The translations under genes and the position numbers were made by a program. From assembly GCF_021789175.1 (NCBI RefSeq), contig NZ_CP084560.1:868001-932000 (forward strand): 64,000 nt of DNA, in the 5' to 3' direction. Origin of the DNA: Arthrobacter sp. FW306-2-2C-D06B (GTDB taxonomy: Bacteria > Actinomycetota > Actinomycetes > Actinomycetales > Micrococcaceae). Positions within the stretch are counted from its first letter, which is position 1. Each line of letters opens with the position of its first letter. A model generated the notes under the pieces. The model was not told the DNA's origin. It made no database searches and saw only the letters and a program-made list of their open reading frames with translations. Shown piece by piece: positions 1-7,739 of this stretch.

Positions 1-1
1 C

Positions 2-250
2 GTACCCGTGGAGGTTCCGGACAACTCTCCGGCGCCCGAGAGTTTCGCCGACATCTTCCGCGACGCCGGTGGCGCGTCACTTGCGGACAACGGGCCCCGA
101 ACCGCTCCACTCCAAGGCAGTAGACTCACACGCCGCAGCGAGATCCACCGCCGCAGCGAGCTGGACAAACCACAGCCAATGCACGGCTCCATCCTTGCCG
201 GTTCCACCTGGCGGCAGGCCGCCGAGGCCATCAGGGGACGCCGGAATTGA
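2..250 (+). CDS. fliO: FliO-like flagellar export protein, C-terminal end (partial)
   Basis: The reading frame is open from the window edge to a TGA at 248-250. The stop overlaps the TTG start of fliP by three bases (TTGA). What remains is about 82 residues of polar, Ser/Arg-rich sequence with no membrane segment. This fits the cytoplasmic tail of FliO, a short bitopic protein that helps assemble the FliP ring, and fliO usually lies just before fliP. The assignment rests on position, because the FliO tail is poorly conserved. The GTG at 8 is an internal codon in an ongoing frame, so the true start lies upstream of the window. Confidence 0.55.
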   Translation, partial: VPVEVPDNSPAPESFADIFRDAGGASLADNGPRTAPLQGSRLTRRSEIHRRSELDKPQPMHGSILAGSTWRQAAEAIRGRRN

Positions 251-1122
251 TCCTGACCCTTGGGCCTGCCGATGCCCGCAGCACCGGCAGGATATTGCTT
301 GCGGTGCGCAGGACGCTTCCCGCGGTGCTCTGTGTCCTGTTGCTGACGGCACTGTTCCTGTGGCTGGGCATGTCAACCGGACATGCGGCACCGGTCAGTC
401 CGACGCCACCCACTCCGCCAGTAGTTCCCACCGCACCGGCCCAACCGTCCAACGGCAACGTCAGCATCAACATCAATGGGCTGGACGGAAAGCCGTCCAC
501 CGCGGTGGTGACCCTGATCGGGATCACCCTGCTCTCCGTCGCGCCTGCGCTGCTGCTCATGATGACCTCATTCACCAAGATCTTCGTGGTGCTGGCCATG
601 ACCCGCAACGCCCTGTCCCTCCCGTCCATCCCGCCCAACCAGGTACTGGCCGGGCTGGCGCTCTTCCTGTCCCTGTTCGTGATGTGGCCGGTGATTTCGG
701 AGATCAACAACGTCGGCATCCAGCCCTACCTGAACGGGACGCTGGACTTCAACGGAGCCGTTTCGGCCGGGTCCGCCCCGCTCCAGCACTTCATGGTGGC
801 CCACACCCGGCAAGAAGACATTGCCCTAATGACCCGGGCGGCCAAGCTGGAAAACCCGGCCAACCCGCAATCGGTCCCGTTGCAGACCCTGATCCCGGCG
901 TTCATGATCTCCGAGCTCCGGGCAGCGTTCATCATCGGTTTCGTCATCTTCATCCCGTTCCTGGTGATCGACCTCGTGGTCTCGGCCGCGCTGATGTCCA
1001 TGGGCATGATGATGCTTCCGCCGGTGATGATCTCGCTGCCTTTTAAGATCCTGTTGTTCATCCTGGTGGACGGCTGGGGACTCGTGATCACCGCCCTGAT
1101 CCAGAGTTATTCGAGCGGCTGA
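247..1122 (+). CDS. fliP: Flagellar type III export channel protein FliP
   Basis: FliP forms the core of the export gate, with FliQ and FliR, in the membrane at the base of the flagellum. The 291-residue product starts with a long signal peptide (hydrophobic stretch about residues 24-41, likely cleavage near 46-48 after GHA). A Pro/Ala/Thr-rich linker follows, then the conserved FliP core. Characteristic stretches are TSFTKIFVVLAMTRNAL, PPNQVLAGLALFL and LVDGWGLV near the end. The TTG start overlaps the preceding stop, and the stop overlaps the fliQ start (TGATG), so translation is probably coupled along the operon. The length is on the long side for FliP because of the leader and linker. Confidence 0.95.
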   Translation: MILTLGPADARSTGRILLAVRRTLPAVLCVLLLTALFLWLGMSTGHAAPVSPTPPTPPVVPTAPAQPSNGNVSININGLDGKPSTAVVTLIGITLLSVAPALLLMMTSFTKIFVVLAMTRNALSLPSIPPNQVLAGLALFLSLFVMWPVISEINNVGIQPYLNGTLDFNGAVSAGSAPLQHFMVAHTRQEDIALMTRAAKLENPANPQSVPLQTLIPAFMISELRAAFIIGFVIFIPFLVIDLVVSAALMSMGMMMLPPVMISLPFKILLFILVDGWGLVITALIQSYSSG

Positions 1123-1397
1123 TGGACACCAACGCCGTCCTGGACATCTGCCTCCAGGCCCTGATCCTCGCGGCCAAGCTCGCCGCGCCCGCCCTGGTGA
1201 CCGCGCTGGTGGTGGGCCTCGCCATTTCCCTCTTGCAGTCCATCACCCAGCTTCAGGAAGCCACCCTCTCCTTCGTGCCCAAGGCAGTCGCAGTGGCCGT
1301 GGCCTTGGTGGTGTGCGGGCACTGGATGATCACCGAGGCCGTCTCCTTCACCCATGAGCTCTTTGCCCGGATACCCGGGCTGATCGGCGGAGCGTGA
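1122..1397 (+). CDS. fliQ: Flagellar export gate protein FliQ
   Basis: This is a 91-residue protein with two predicted transmembrane helices (about residues 15-40 and 48-72), the usual size and topology for FliQ. FliQ packs around the FliP/FliR core of the export gate. The start ATG shares one base with the fliP stop, and the fliR GTG follows one base after the FliQ stop. Recognisable family sequence includes AISLLQSITQLQEATLSFVP. Order and spacing match the standard fliP-fliQ-fliR arrangement. Confidence 0.94.
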   Translation: MDTNAVLDICLQALILAAKLAAPALVTALVVGLAISLLQSITQLQEATLSFVPKAVAVAVALVVCGHWMITEAVSFTHELFARIPGLIGGA

Positions 1398-1398
1398 A

Positions 1399-2157
1399 GT
1401 GGAGCTGCCCTTCAACCAGTCCTGGCTTGAGGTCCTGTTGCTGGCCTCCGTCCGGATGACGGCCTTCCTCGTAGTGGCCCCGCCCTTCTCGCACCAGGCA
1501 ATTCCGCTGCGCATCAAAGCGATGCTCGGCATCGGCTTGGGGCTGGCAGTTTCCCAGCGACTCTCGGTTGGCTACACGTCCAAGGACACCGCTGGCTTCA
1601 TCACGGCCGTGGTCCTTGAACTCGTGACCGGCCTGGTCCTTGGCTTCCTCGTGCTGCTCGTCTTCGCGGCGATCCAATCGGCCGGGAGCCTGATTGACCT
1701 GTTCAGCGGCTTCCAGATGGCCCAGGGCTTCGATCCCCAGATGATGATCAACGGCGCCCAATTCACCCGGCTGATGCAGATGGCCGCCCTGGCCCTGCTT
1801 TTCGCCTCGGACGGCTACCAGCTCGTGATCGGGGGTCTGACCGGGAGTTTCACGGCGTTGCCGCTGGCCGGAGGACTGGACATGGCACAGCCTGTACACG
1901 CGATGATTTCCGCTGTCACCGGGATGTTCCTTTCCGCGGTCCAAATCGCCGGGCCGCTCCTGGTGGTGCTGGTACTCGCCGACATCGGGCTGGGGCTCCT
2001 CACCCGGGTGGCGCCCGCCCTGAATGCCTTCGCCTTGGGCTTCCCGCTCAAGGTCTTCATCACCTTGGGGCTCGCAGGGTTCCTGTTCCTGGCACTCCCG
2101 CGGCTCGTTGCCATGCTCGCCCAGCAAGCGGCGAACACACTGATGGGGGTGGGATGA
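1399..2157 (+). CDS. fliR: Flagellar export gate protein FliR
   Basis: FliR is a 252-residue polytopic membrane protein that completes the FliPQR export channel. It has about six hydrophobic segments and the family-typical GSLIDLFSGFQMAQGFDPQ region in the middle. The GTG at 1399 is taken as the start because it lies immediately after the fliQ stop and gives the expected N-terminus, FNQSWLEVLLLASVRMTAF. The stop (2155-2157) overlaps the flhB start as ATGATG, so the two are probably translationally coupled. Confidence 0.94.
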   Translation: MELPFNQSWLEVLLLASVRMTAFLVVAPPFSHQAIPLRIKAMLGIGLGLAVSQRLSVGYTSKDTAGFITAVVLELVTGLVLGFLVLLVFAAIQSAGSLIDLFSGFQMAQGFDPQMMINGAQFTRLMQMAALALLFASDGYQLVIGGLTGSFTALPLAGGLDMAQPVHAMISAVTGMFLSAVQIAGPLLVVLVLADIGLGLLTRVAPALNAFALGFPLKVFITLGLAGFLFLALPRLVAMLAQQAANTLMGVG

Positions 2158-3260
2158 TGTCGGATTCCCAGGAGAAAACCGAGCAAGCCACTGACAAACG
2201 GATGCGGGAAGTCCGGTCCAAGGGGCAGCTTTCCCGCTCGCAGGATCTCACCGCGTGGCTCGCCGTCGGATCCGCCGCAGCCATGATCCCGTCCACCATC
2301 GAGCGTGCCTCCAACGCTGCGGCGGACCAACTGTTCACCGTCCGGGGCGTCATCGCGAATCCCGATCCTGCCAAAGCCGTCGCAGCGCTCGAAGCCGGGT
2401 TCGGTTCCCTGGCCCAAGTGCTGGGTCCCCTGTTCGTGGTGGTCTTGGTAGTAGTGCTGGCTGGATCCGCGCTGCAGGGCGGCATCCACTTCAAGAAGTT
2501 CCGCGCTGAGTTCGAGCACTTCAACCTTGTCAGCGGCGTCAAGCGGATCTTCGGCGCCCAGGCACTGTGGGGCGGCCTGAAAGCGCTCTTGAAGACCGCC
2601 GTCGTCGGGCTTGTCCTCTACGCGGTGGTGCAGGGGCTCATCCCGGTGCTGCTCACCGCCGGGGGACTGCCGGTGTCCGGCATCCTTTCGGCAGCGGCCG
2701 GAGGCATAGGTTCGTTGATCCAGTTCGCCGTGCTGGCGGGCCTGGTCCTTGCCGCCGCGGACATCTTCGTGGTCATGCGCCGCAACCGCAAGAAGACGCG
2801 CATGTCCAAGAAGGAAATCAAGGACGAAAACAAGAACAGCGACGGCGATCCCCTCATCAAGTCCCAGCGGCGTTCGCGCCAATTGAGCATGAGCCGGAAC
2901 CGCATGATCGGCGCGATCGCAGACGCCGACGTCGTGATCGTCAACCCGACGCACGTCGCCGTAGCGCTGAAGTACGACGCCGGCAAAGCGGCACCACGCG
3001 TCGTGGCCAAGGGAGCGGGCGTGATTGCCGCCCGCATCAGGGAAGAGGCGGAGGCGAAATCGGTCCCGATGGTCCAGGACATCCCGCTCGCGAGGGCACT
3101 TCACTCGGCCTGCGAACTGGGCCAGGAAATCCCTGTGGAGCTCTACCGGGCCGTGGCTGGAGTCCTGGCGTTCGTCATGTCGCTCAAGGCCAGGGGAGCG
3201 GCACGCGGAATGCACCGTTTGCCGGGCGTGGCAGGAACCATGGCCGGAGCGCCTGCGTGA
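2154..3260 (+). CDS. flhB: Flagellar export switch protein FlhB
   Basis: FlhB controls the switch in export specificity from rod/hook to filament substrates. The 368-residue protein has the polar N-terminus SQEKTEQATDKRMREVRSKGQ, four hydrophobic segments between about residues 30 and 210, and a soluble C-terminal domain. That domain carries the self-cleavage motif N264-P265-T266-H267 (VIVNPTHVAVALKY). Cleavage between N and P is known for this family. Two ATG codons (2154 and 2157) are possible starts; the first overlaps the fliR stop. A 61-bp gap containing no gene separates it from flhA. Confidence 0.96.
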   Translation: MMSDSQEKTEQATDKRMREVRSKGQLSRSQDLTAWLAVGSAAAMIPSTIERASNAAADQLFTVRGVIANPDPAKAVAALEAGFGSLAQVLGPLFVVVLVVVLAGSALQGGIHFKKFRAEFEHFNLVSGVKRIFGAQALWGGLKALLKTAVVGLVLYAVVQGLIPVLLTAGGLPVSGILSAAAGGIGSLIQFAVLAGLVLAAADIFVVMRRNRKKTRMSKKEIKDENKNSDGDPLIKSQRRSRQLSMSRNRMIGAIADADVVIVNPTHVAVALKYDAGKAAPRVVAKGAGVIAARIREEAEAKSVPMVQDIPLARALHSACELGQEIPVELYRAVAGVLAFVMSLKARGAARGMHRLPGVAGTMAGAPA

Positions 3261-3321
3261 GCCGGCACCGCAGCCCCCGAACCGCACCCAGCAACCACAC
3301 CACCCCGGACAGGACACAGCA

Positions 3322-5367
3322 ATGAACAGATTCGCCAGGCTCACCGTGCCGGTGGGAATCGTGGGCATCGTACTGCTGCTCGTAGTTCCCGTGCCGGCGC
3401 CGCTGCTGGACTTCCTGATCGTCTGCAACATCCTGCTCGCCCTGCTGATCCTGCTCACCAGCATGTTCGTCAAGAAGCCCCTGGACTTCTCCGTCTTCCC
3501 GTCCTTGTTGCTTGTGGCTACGCTATTCCGGCTGGGGCTCAACGTCGCGTCCACCCGGCTGGTGCTGGGACAAGGATTCGCCGGCCAAGTGATCGATGCC
3601 TTCGGCAAGGTCACGGTGGGCGGCTCCATGATCATTGGCGCCGTGGTGTTCCTGATCCTGGTGGTCATCCAGTTCGTGGTGGTCACCAAGGGCGCCGAGC
3701 GCGTGGCCGAGGTGGGGGCACGGTTCACGCTGGACGCGATGCCCGGCAAACAGATGGCCATCGACGCCGACCTCAACGCCGGCCTCATCACGGATGCCCA
3801 GGCCCGCAAGCGCCGCGCCGAGGTGTCCGCTGAGGCCGACTTCTACGGCGCCATGGACGGGGCCTCGAAGTTCGTCAAGGGCGATGCCATCGCGGGGATC
3901 ATCATTATCATCATCAACTTCGTCGGCGGCATTGCCATCGGCGTGCTGCAGCGCGGCATGAATGTGGGCGACGCGCTGAACTCCTATGGCCTGCTGACCA
4001 TGGGCGACGGCCTCGTTACCCAGATCCCCGCCCTCCTCATGGCCGTGTCCACGGGCATGATCGTCACCCGGTCCAATGCCGAAGAAGACATGGGCCGCAC
4101 GGCCTCCTCGCAGCTCATGCAGTCGCCCAACGCCTTGCTCATCGCGGGCCTGGCTGCAGTGGCCATGGCACTCATCCCCGGCATGCCCATCGTGCCCTTC
4201 CTGATGGTCGGCGCTGCCCTGCTGTTCGGCTCGAGGCGCCTGGCGGCGCAGCAGAAGAAGCAGAGTGAAGCGGAGGACGCCCAGGAAGCGGCCACCCTGA
4301 GCTCCGAGGAAGACCCGAACGAGCGGCTCATGCAGGACATGCGCGTCCACCCCCTCGAGATCCTGCTGGCTCCGGACCTTGTCGACATGGTCTCCGGCGC
4401 CTCGGACGACCTCCTGGCCCGTGTCCGCTCTTTGCGCCACAAGATCGCCATGGAGTCGGGGATCGTGATTCCGCCCGTCCGCACGCGCGACAACGTCGAG
4501 CTGCCGCCGGCCACCTATGCCATCCGCATTGCGGGGGTGGAAGCCGGACGCGGCACGGCGCCGTCGGGCAAGTTGCTTGCCCTCGGCGATTATCTTGACG
4601 CCCTGCCCGGTACCTCCACGGTGGAACCGGTCTTCGGGCTGGCCGGGAAGTGGATTCCCACTGAGATGCGCCACAGCGCCGAAATGACCGGCGCAACTGT
4701 GATCGACCGGGTTTCCGTGCTGGTGACCCACCTGTCGTCGATCGTCTCGGCCAACGCCGCAAGGCTCCTCACCCGCGAGGACGTCAGGGTCCTGACGGAA
4801 GGCGTGCGCAAACAGAGCCCCGCCGCCGTCGAGGAACTCATTCCCGGGCTTATGTCCTTGGCCGAAGTGCAGCGGGTGCTACAGGGCCTCCTCGAAGAAC
4901 AGGTCCCCATCAACGATCTTCCCCGCATTTACGAGGCACTCGCCTTGCGCGCCAAGGTTTCCACCGAGCCCGAGGCTTTGGTGGAAACCGCCCGGCAGTC
5001 CCTGGGGCCCGCGCTCGCAGCCAAGTTCCTGGACGGCACGGTGCTCAATGTGATCATGATCGATCCGCTCCTGGAACAGTCCATGCTCGAAGACATGCGC
5101 CCGGCCGAAGGGGGTACCCAGATCGTCATGAGCCAAGCGCGCCTGGACGCCGTCCTGGCCTCTGTGCAGTCTTCAGTGGAGGCCGCGGCAAATGCAGGAC
5201 GGCAAGCTGTCCTGGTGTGCGCCCCGGCGTTGCGGCCCGCGGTCCGGCGGCTCGTGGCTGCTCCCGACGGCGGTGTTCCCGTGTTGTCATACCGGGAAGT
5301 GACGTCCGCAAACATCCAGATCGAAACCGTGGGGGTGGTCCGCCATGCCGAAGCAATACAAGCTTAA
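3322..5367 (+). CDS. flhA: Flagellar export apparatus protein FlhA
   Basis: FlhA is the large integral membrane component of the export apparatus. It couples proton motive force to export and docks chaperone-substrate complexes. The 681-residue length is normal for the family. The N-terminal half has eight hydrophobic segments and the conserved FHIPEP-type cytoplasmic loop (RFTLDAMPGKQMAIDADLNAG). The C-terminal half is the soluble FlhA-C domain. The open frame extends far upstream, but the ATG at 3322 is chosen because it begins the typical hydrophobic N-terminus and the upstream part overlaps flhB. The stop lies inside the next gene (23-bp overlap). Confidence 0.96.
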   Translation: MNRFARLTVPVGIVGIVLLLVVPVPAPLLDFLIVCNILLALLILLTSMFVKKPLDFSVFPSLLLVATLFRLGLNVASTRLVLGQGFAGQVIDAFGKVTVGGSMIIGAVVFLILVVIQFVVVTKGAERVAEVGARFTLDAMPGKQMAIDADLNAGLITDAQARKRRAEVSAEADFYGAMDGASKFVKGDAIAGIIIIIINFVGGIAIGVLQRGMNVGDALNSYGLLTMGDGLVTQIPALLMAVSTGMIVTRSNAEEDMGRTASSQLMQSPNALLIAGLAAVAMALIPGMPIVPFLMVGAALLFGSRRLAAQQKKQSEAEDAQEAATLSSEEDPNERLMQDMRVHPLEILLAPDLVDMVSGASDDLLARVRSLRHKIAMESGIVIPPVRTRDNVELPPATYAIRIAGVEAGRGTAPSGKLLALGDYLDALPGTSTVEPVFGLAGKWIPTEMRHSAEMTGATVIDRVSVLVTHLSSIVSANAARLLTREDVRVLTEGVRKQSPAAVEELIPGLMSLAEVQRVLQGLLEEQVPINDLPRIYEALALRAKVSTEPEALVETARQSLGPALAAKFLDGTVLNVIMIDPLLEQSMLEDMRPAEGGTQIVMSQARLDAVLASVQSSVEAAANAGRQAVLVCAPALRPAVRRLVAAPDGGVPVLSYREVTSANIQIETVGVVRHAEAIQA

Positions 5368-6352
5368 GGGCACCTCCCTGGACGACATCCGGGCGAAAGC
5401 CGAGCAACAGTACGGTCCCGGAGCGCGGATCGTCTCCGCCGAGAAAGTCACCAATCCGGGGATCGCCGGTCTCTTCGCAGCCAATCGCTACGAGGCCACC
5501 ATCGAAGTTCCGGCAGAGGGTTCCACCCAACTAGCTGGCAATAGTTGTCGTTTTGAGGGCTCAGAACGACAACAAGTGCGAGCTAGTTGGGATGCCCACC
5601 TTGGCGGGGAGGCGCATGCGTTGCAGGGGCCCGCTATCGCCGCGCTCCTGGAGCAAGCCGACGCCGCCGAGATGGACCTGCACCGGCCCGAGGCAGCCGT
5701 TTCAACCGCCTCCCCGGATTTCGCCGGGATATTGGAGCAGCTGGGGAAGGAGTTCGAGGCGCCGGTCTCCGGACCACAAACGCAAGGGATCCTGACCGCG
5801 TTGCCGGCCCCCGCCGTCGGGCACGCCGTTCCTGTGCCCGTACCGGCGCCACTTGCCGGAAACGGCAACCTGATCATCCTGCTTGGCCTCGGCGACGACG
5901 CTCTGGGACCAGCGCTGGAAATGTCCATCGCCGAGGGCGGTTCCGACGTCCGGACGGCCGGAGCGTTGACCGCTTTCGGCCACCTTCACGTAGCGGGGCG
6001 TCAGGGCGCGACGGCGGCGCGCGCCCAAGCGGTGCTCACGGGCCAAACCGTGCTGGTGGCGTACGGACTCGGCAGGCAAGGCGCAGCCGTGACGCATGCG
6101 GTGGACATCGCAGCCCTCGCCGCAGACCAGTTGTGGCTGGTTGTTGACGCCGGGCGGAAAGCGGAAGACACGGCAGCTTGGGTCCGGGCGCTTTCCGCCG
6201 CTCTCGCCTCCGAGCGTGTCCGTCTCGACGCCCTCGCTGTTTTGGGAGCGTCGGAGACCGGAAGTCCCGAGACGGTCAACGGACTCGGTTTTCCCATCGG
6301 GTGGGTGGACGGCAAGCCCGCCCGCGTTGCAGTGCTCGGAAAGGTAGATTGA
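5345..6352 (+). CDS. FlhF-like protein without a GTPase P-loop, carrying an in-frame palindromic repeat
   Basis: This sits between flhA and csrA, where flhF is often found. The first ~55 residues resemble the N-terminal region of FlhF (YKLKGTSLDDIRAKAEQQYG, ARIVSAEKV). The expected SRP-type GTPase signature is missing: the corresponding stretch LIILLGLGDDALGPALEMSI has no GxxxxGKT. Later hydrophobic strands keep the spacing of a degenerate G domain. Residues about 61-83 are encoded by a 66-bp palindrome that also occurs elsewhere in the window, so they look like a later insertion. The 335-residue total includes that insert. GTP-dependent placement of flagella seems unlikely unless another protein supplies it; the role is unknown. 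The start ATG overlaps flhA. Confidence 0.7.
   Translation: MPKQYKLKGTSLDDIRAKAEQQYGPGARIVSAEKVTNPGIAGLFAANRYEATIEVPAEGSTQLAGNSCRFEGSERQQVRASWDAHLGGEAHALQGPAIAALLEQADAAEMDLHRPEAAVSTASPDFAGILEQLGKEFEAPVSGPQTQGILTALPAPAVGHAVPVPVPAPLAGNGNLIILLGLGDDALGPALEMSIAEGGSDVRTAGALTAFGHLHVAGRQGATAARAQAVLTGQTVLVAYGLGRQGAAVTHAVDIAALAADQLWLVVDAGRKAEDTAAWVRALSAALASERVRLDALAVLGASETGSPETVNGLGFPIGWVDGKPARVAVLGKVD
5526..5591. repeat. 66-bp palindromic repeat, copy 1 (inside the FlhF-like coding sequence)
   Basis: The outer arms CCCAACTAGCT and AGCTAGTTGGG are perfect inverted repeats. The inner arms GTTGTCGTTTTGAG and CTCAGAACGACAAC differ at one position. Total length is 66 bp, identical to the copies at 10748 and 57000. 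It is read through in frame with the host gene; the other two forward frames meet a stop within it. Confidence 0.88.
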
Positions 6353-6356
6353 GAGC

Positions 6357-6605
6357 ATGCTGGTACTGACACGCAAGCCGGGCGAACAGATCATGATTGG
6401 TGAGGACATCGTCATCACCGTCATGGAAGGCCGCGGCGACGGCGTGCGGATAGGGATCGAGGCCCCCCGCGGGGTGTCCATCCAGCGTCGCGAAGTGGTC
6501 GAGGCGATCGCCGCGGCCAACCTCGCTGCTGCCCAGGCCGGCCCCGAAGCCGAGGAACTCGTTGCCGGGCTGCGTCCGCCTGTCCGGAAACCGAAGGCGG
6601 ATTAG
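6357..6605 (+). CDS. csrA: CsrA carbon storage regulator, RNA-binding translational repressor
   Basis: CsrA is a small dimeric RNA-binding protein that blocks ribosome binding on target mRNAs, in Gram-positive motility loci typically flagellin mRNA. The 82-residue product has the full core from MLVLTRKPGEQIMIG through EAPRGVSIQRREV, including the conserved RNA-contacting arginine in the VxRxE-like segment. A short extra C-terminal tail (residues about 60-82) is hydrophilic. It starts four bases after the FlhF-like stop and closes the export operon. The antagonist FliW is not in the window. Confidence 0.95.
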   Translation: MLVLTRKPGEQIMIGEDIVITVMEGRGDGVRIGIEAPRGVSIQRREVVEAIAAANLAAAQAGPEAEELVAGLRPPVRKPKAD

Positions 6606-6673
6606 CGCGCAAGGTGGGGAATGTTGGCTCAGACACCCAAGTTGTCTACAAGAATGCGATCTGACTGATTGCG

Positions 6674-6943
6674 ATGAAGATTCGGACGATTGACGAGCGG
6701 GACATGAACTTGATCTGTGTCGATCCGTCTTTCCGAGTGATAGACGTCTGGCTCGACCCCAACAGTGGTGCTTGGGACAAGTCGCAGGCTTTCGATATTT
6801 CGTCTAGCAGCCTCTTGGAAGTACTTGAGTGGGCGAAATTGGACAGGCAATCGTGCAACTTTTCGGAGGTTTACGCCTACGATGCAAACCCGAACTCGGG
6901 ACAGCCAAGCTTTATTCTCTTGCACACTGTCGTCCATCGGTAG
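6674..6943 (+). CDS. Hypothetical 89-residue protein in a lower-GC patch
   Basis: I do not recognise this family. The product is soluble and slightly acidic with no signal peptide or membrane segment. It has a regular pattern of beta-like strands (FRVIDVWLDP, FILLHTVVHR) around a helical centre (SSSSLLEVLEWAKL). Base composition is visibly lower in GC than the neighbours and third positions are mixed, which suggests transfer. No convincing ribosome-binding site precedes the ATG, so a real gene is likely but not certain. The opposite-strand frame over the same bases (6629-6937) reads less like a protein. It lies between csrA and the convergent flgN. Confidence 0.45.
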   Translation: MKIRTIDERDMNLICVDPSFRVIDVWLDPNSGAWDKSQAFDISSSSLLEVLEWAKLDRQSCNFSEVYAYDANPNSGQPSFILLHTVVHR

Positions 6944-6949
6944 CCGTCG

Positions 6950-7516
6950 CTACTCCAAGCCCAGGAACTCCTTGAGGAGCGGCAGCGAGCAATCCCGGGT
7001 CACGGCCAGGGCCCGCTCGATATTGGCGTTTTCCGCGAGGAGCATCACGTCATCCGCCGTCTCAGCCCGCGTGACCTCTCCCGTCGCCGTGGTCCCATTG
7101 TCGCCGGGTTGCACAGAGCCAAGCGGCGGGTTCCCCGCTCCGCGTGGCCCCGTCAGGAGAGCCCTGACGTTGGCGGCCGCGGTTGTTTCGACTTGCCTGA
7201 GCAAGACGACCAGCTCACGGTGGTGTTCCTGCAGCAGTTCAGGCCAGATCCCGGGCGGGGCCGCTGAAGCGATCATCGGCAGCGTGGCGTTGGCCGGCAG
7301 GCTCCATTCGATGGCCAGGGCAGACGACTCGATGTTCCGGGCAAGGGTGTCGAACCGAAGGTTTTCCAGGACCTTTTCCACGTCAGCGGCAGTGAATTTC
7401 AACCAAGGCCAGTTGCCTGCCCGAACGTGCAGCAACTGTGTTTCGAGCCGGTATAACAGCAGTTCCAGCTGTCTCCGCTCGCGCCACAGCATCGCCGATA
7501 GCTCATCCGCCCCCAC
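6950..7516 (-). CDS. flgN: FlgN-family flagellar export chaperone
   Basis: FlgN is a cytoplasmic chaperone for the hook-filament junction proteins FlgK and FlgL. The 188-residue product has the family's long N-terminal helices (ELSAMLWRERRQLELLLYRL, followed by the NWPWL and LENLR region) and a C-terminal LLAENANIERAL segment. The GTG at 7516 is chosen because a GGGGA motif sits four bases upstream. The frame continues to 7591, but those extra codons are AT-rich and unlike coding sequence. It is on the opposite strand from the export operon and has no flgK or flgL beside it. It diverges from the sigma factor gene. Confidence 0.8.
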   Translation of the reverse strand: MGADELSAMLWRERRQLELLLYRLETQLLHVRAGNWPWLKFTAADVEKVLENLRFDTLARNIESSALAIEWSLPANATLPMIASAAPPGIWPELLQEHHRELVVLLRQVETTAAANVRALLTGPRGAGNPPLGSVQPGDNGTTATGEVTRAETADDVMLLAENANIERALAVTRDCSLPLLKEFLGLE

Positions 7517-7739
7517 GGTTCCCCACTCCCCGGTTTGGCCAGCGGAACATGATTCCGAAGCCTCTTTTGTATCTTTTTCATGAGCGTACACGCATTGTTA
7601 TTTTTCAGATGATATGTTCACTGAATACATGTCTGTTCCATGTAATCTTCGGCACGTTGCATCGTCTCAGCAGCTCGCCCATGAAGCCCTTGGAATCAGG
7701 CTTGGCAACTCAATAAACAGGTCTCATGGGGGGACTAAT

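Noticed and set aside
1815..3809. Long open frame on the minus strand opposite fliR-flhB-flhA (664 codons)
   Set aside because: High GC leaves antisense frames open by chance. The product is low in complexity and Arg/Ser-rich, and three well-defined flagellar genes lie on the plus strand.
6629..6937. 102-codon minus-strand frame over the low-GC gene
   Set aside because: It is less protein-like than the plus-strand frame and has no start signal; kept as the weaker alternative only.
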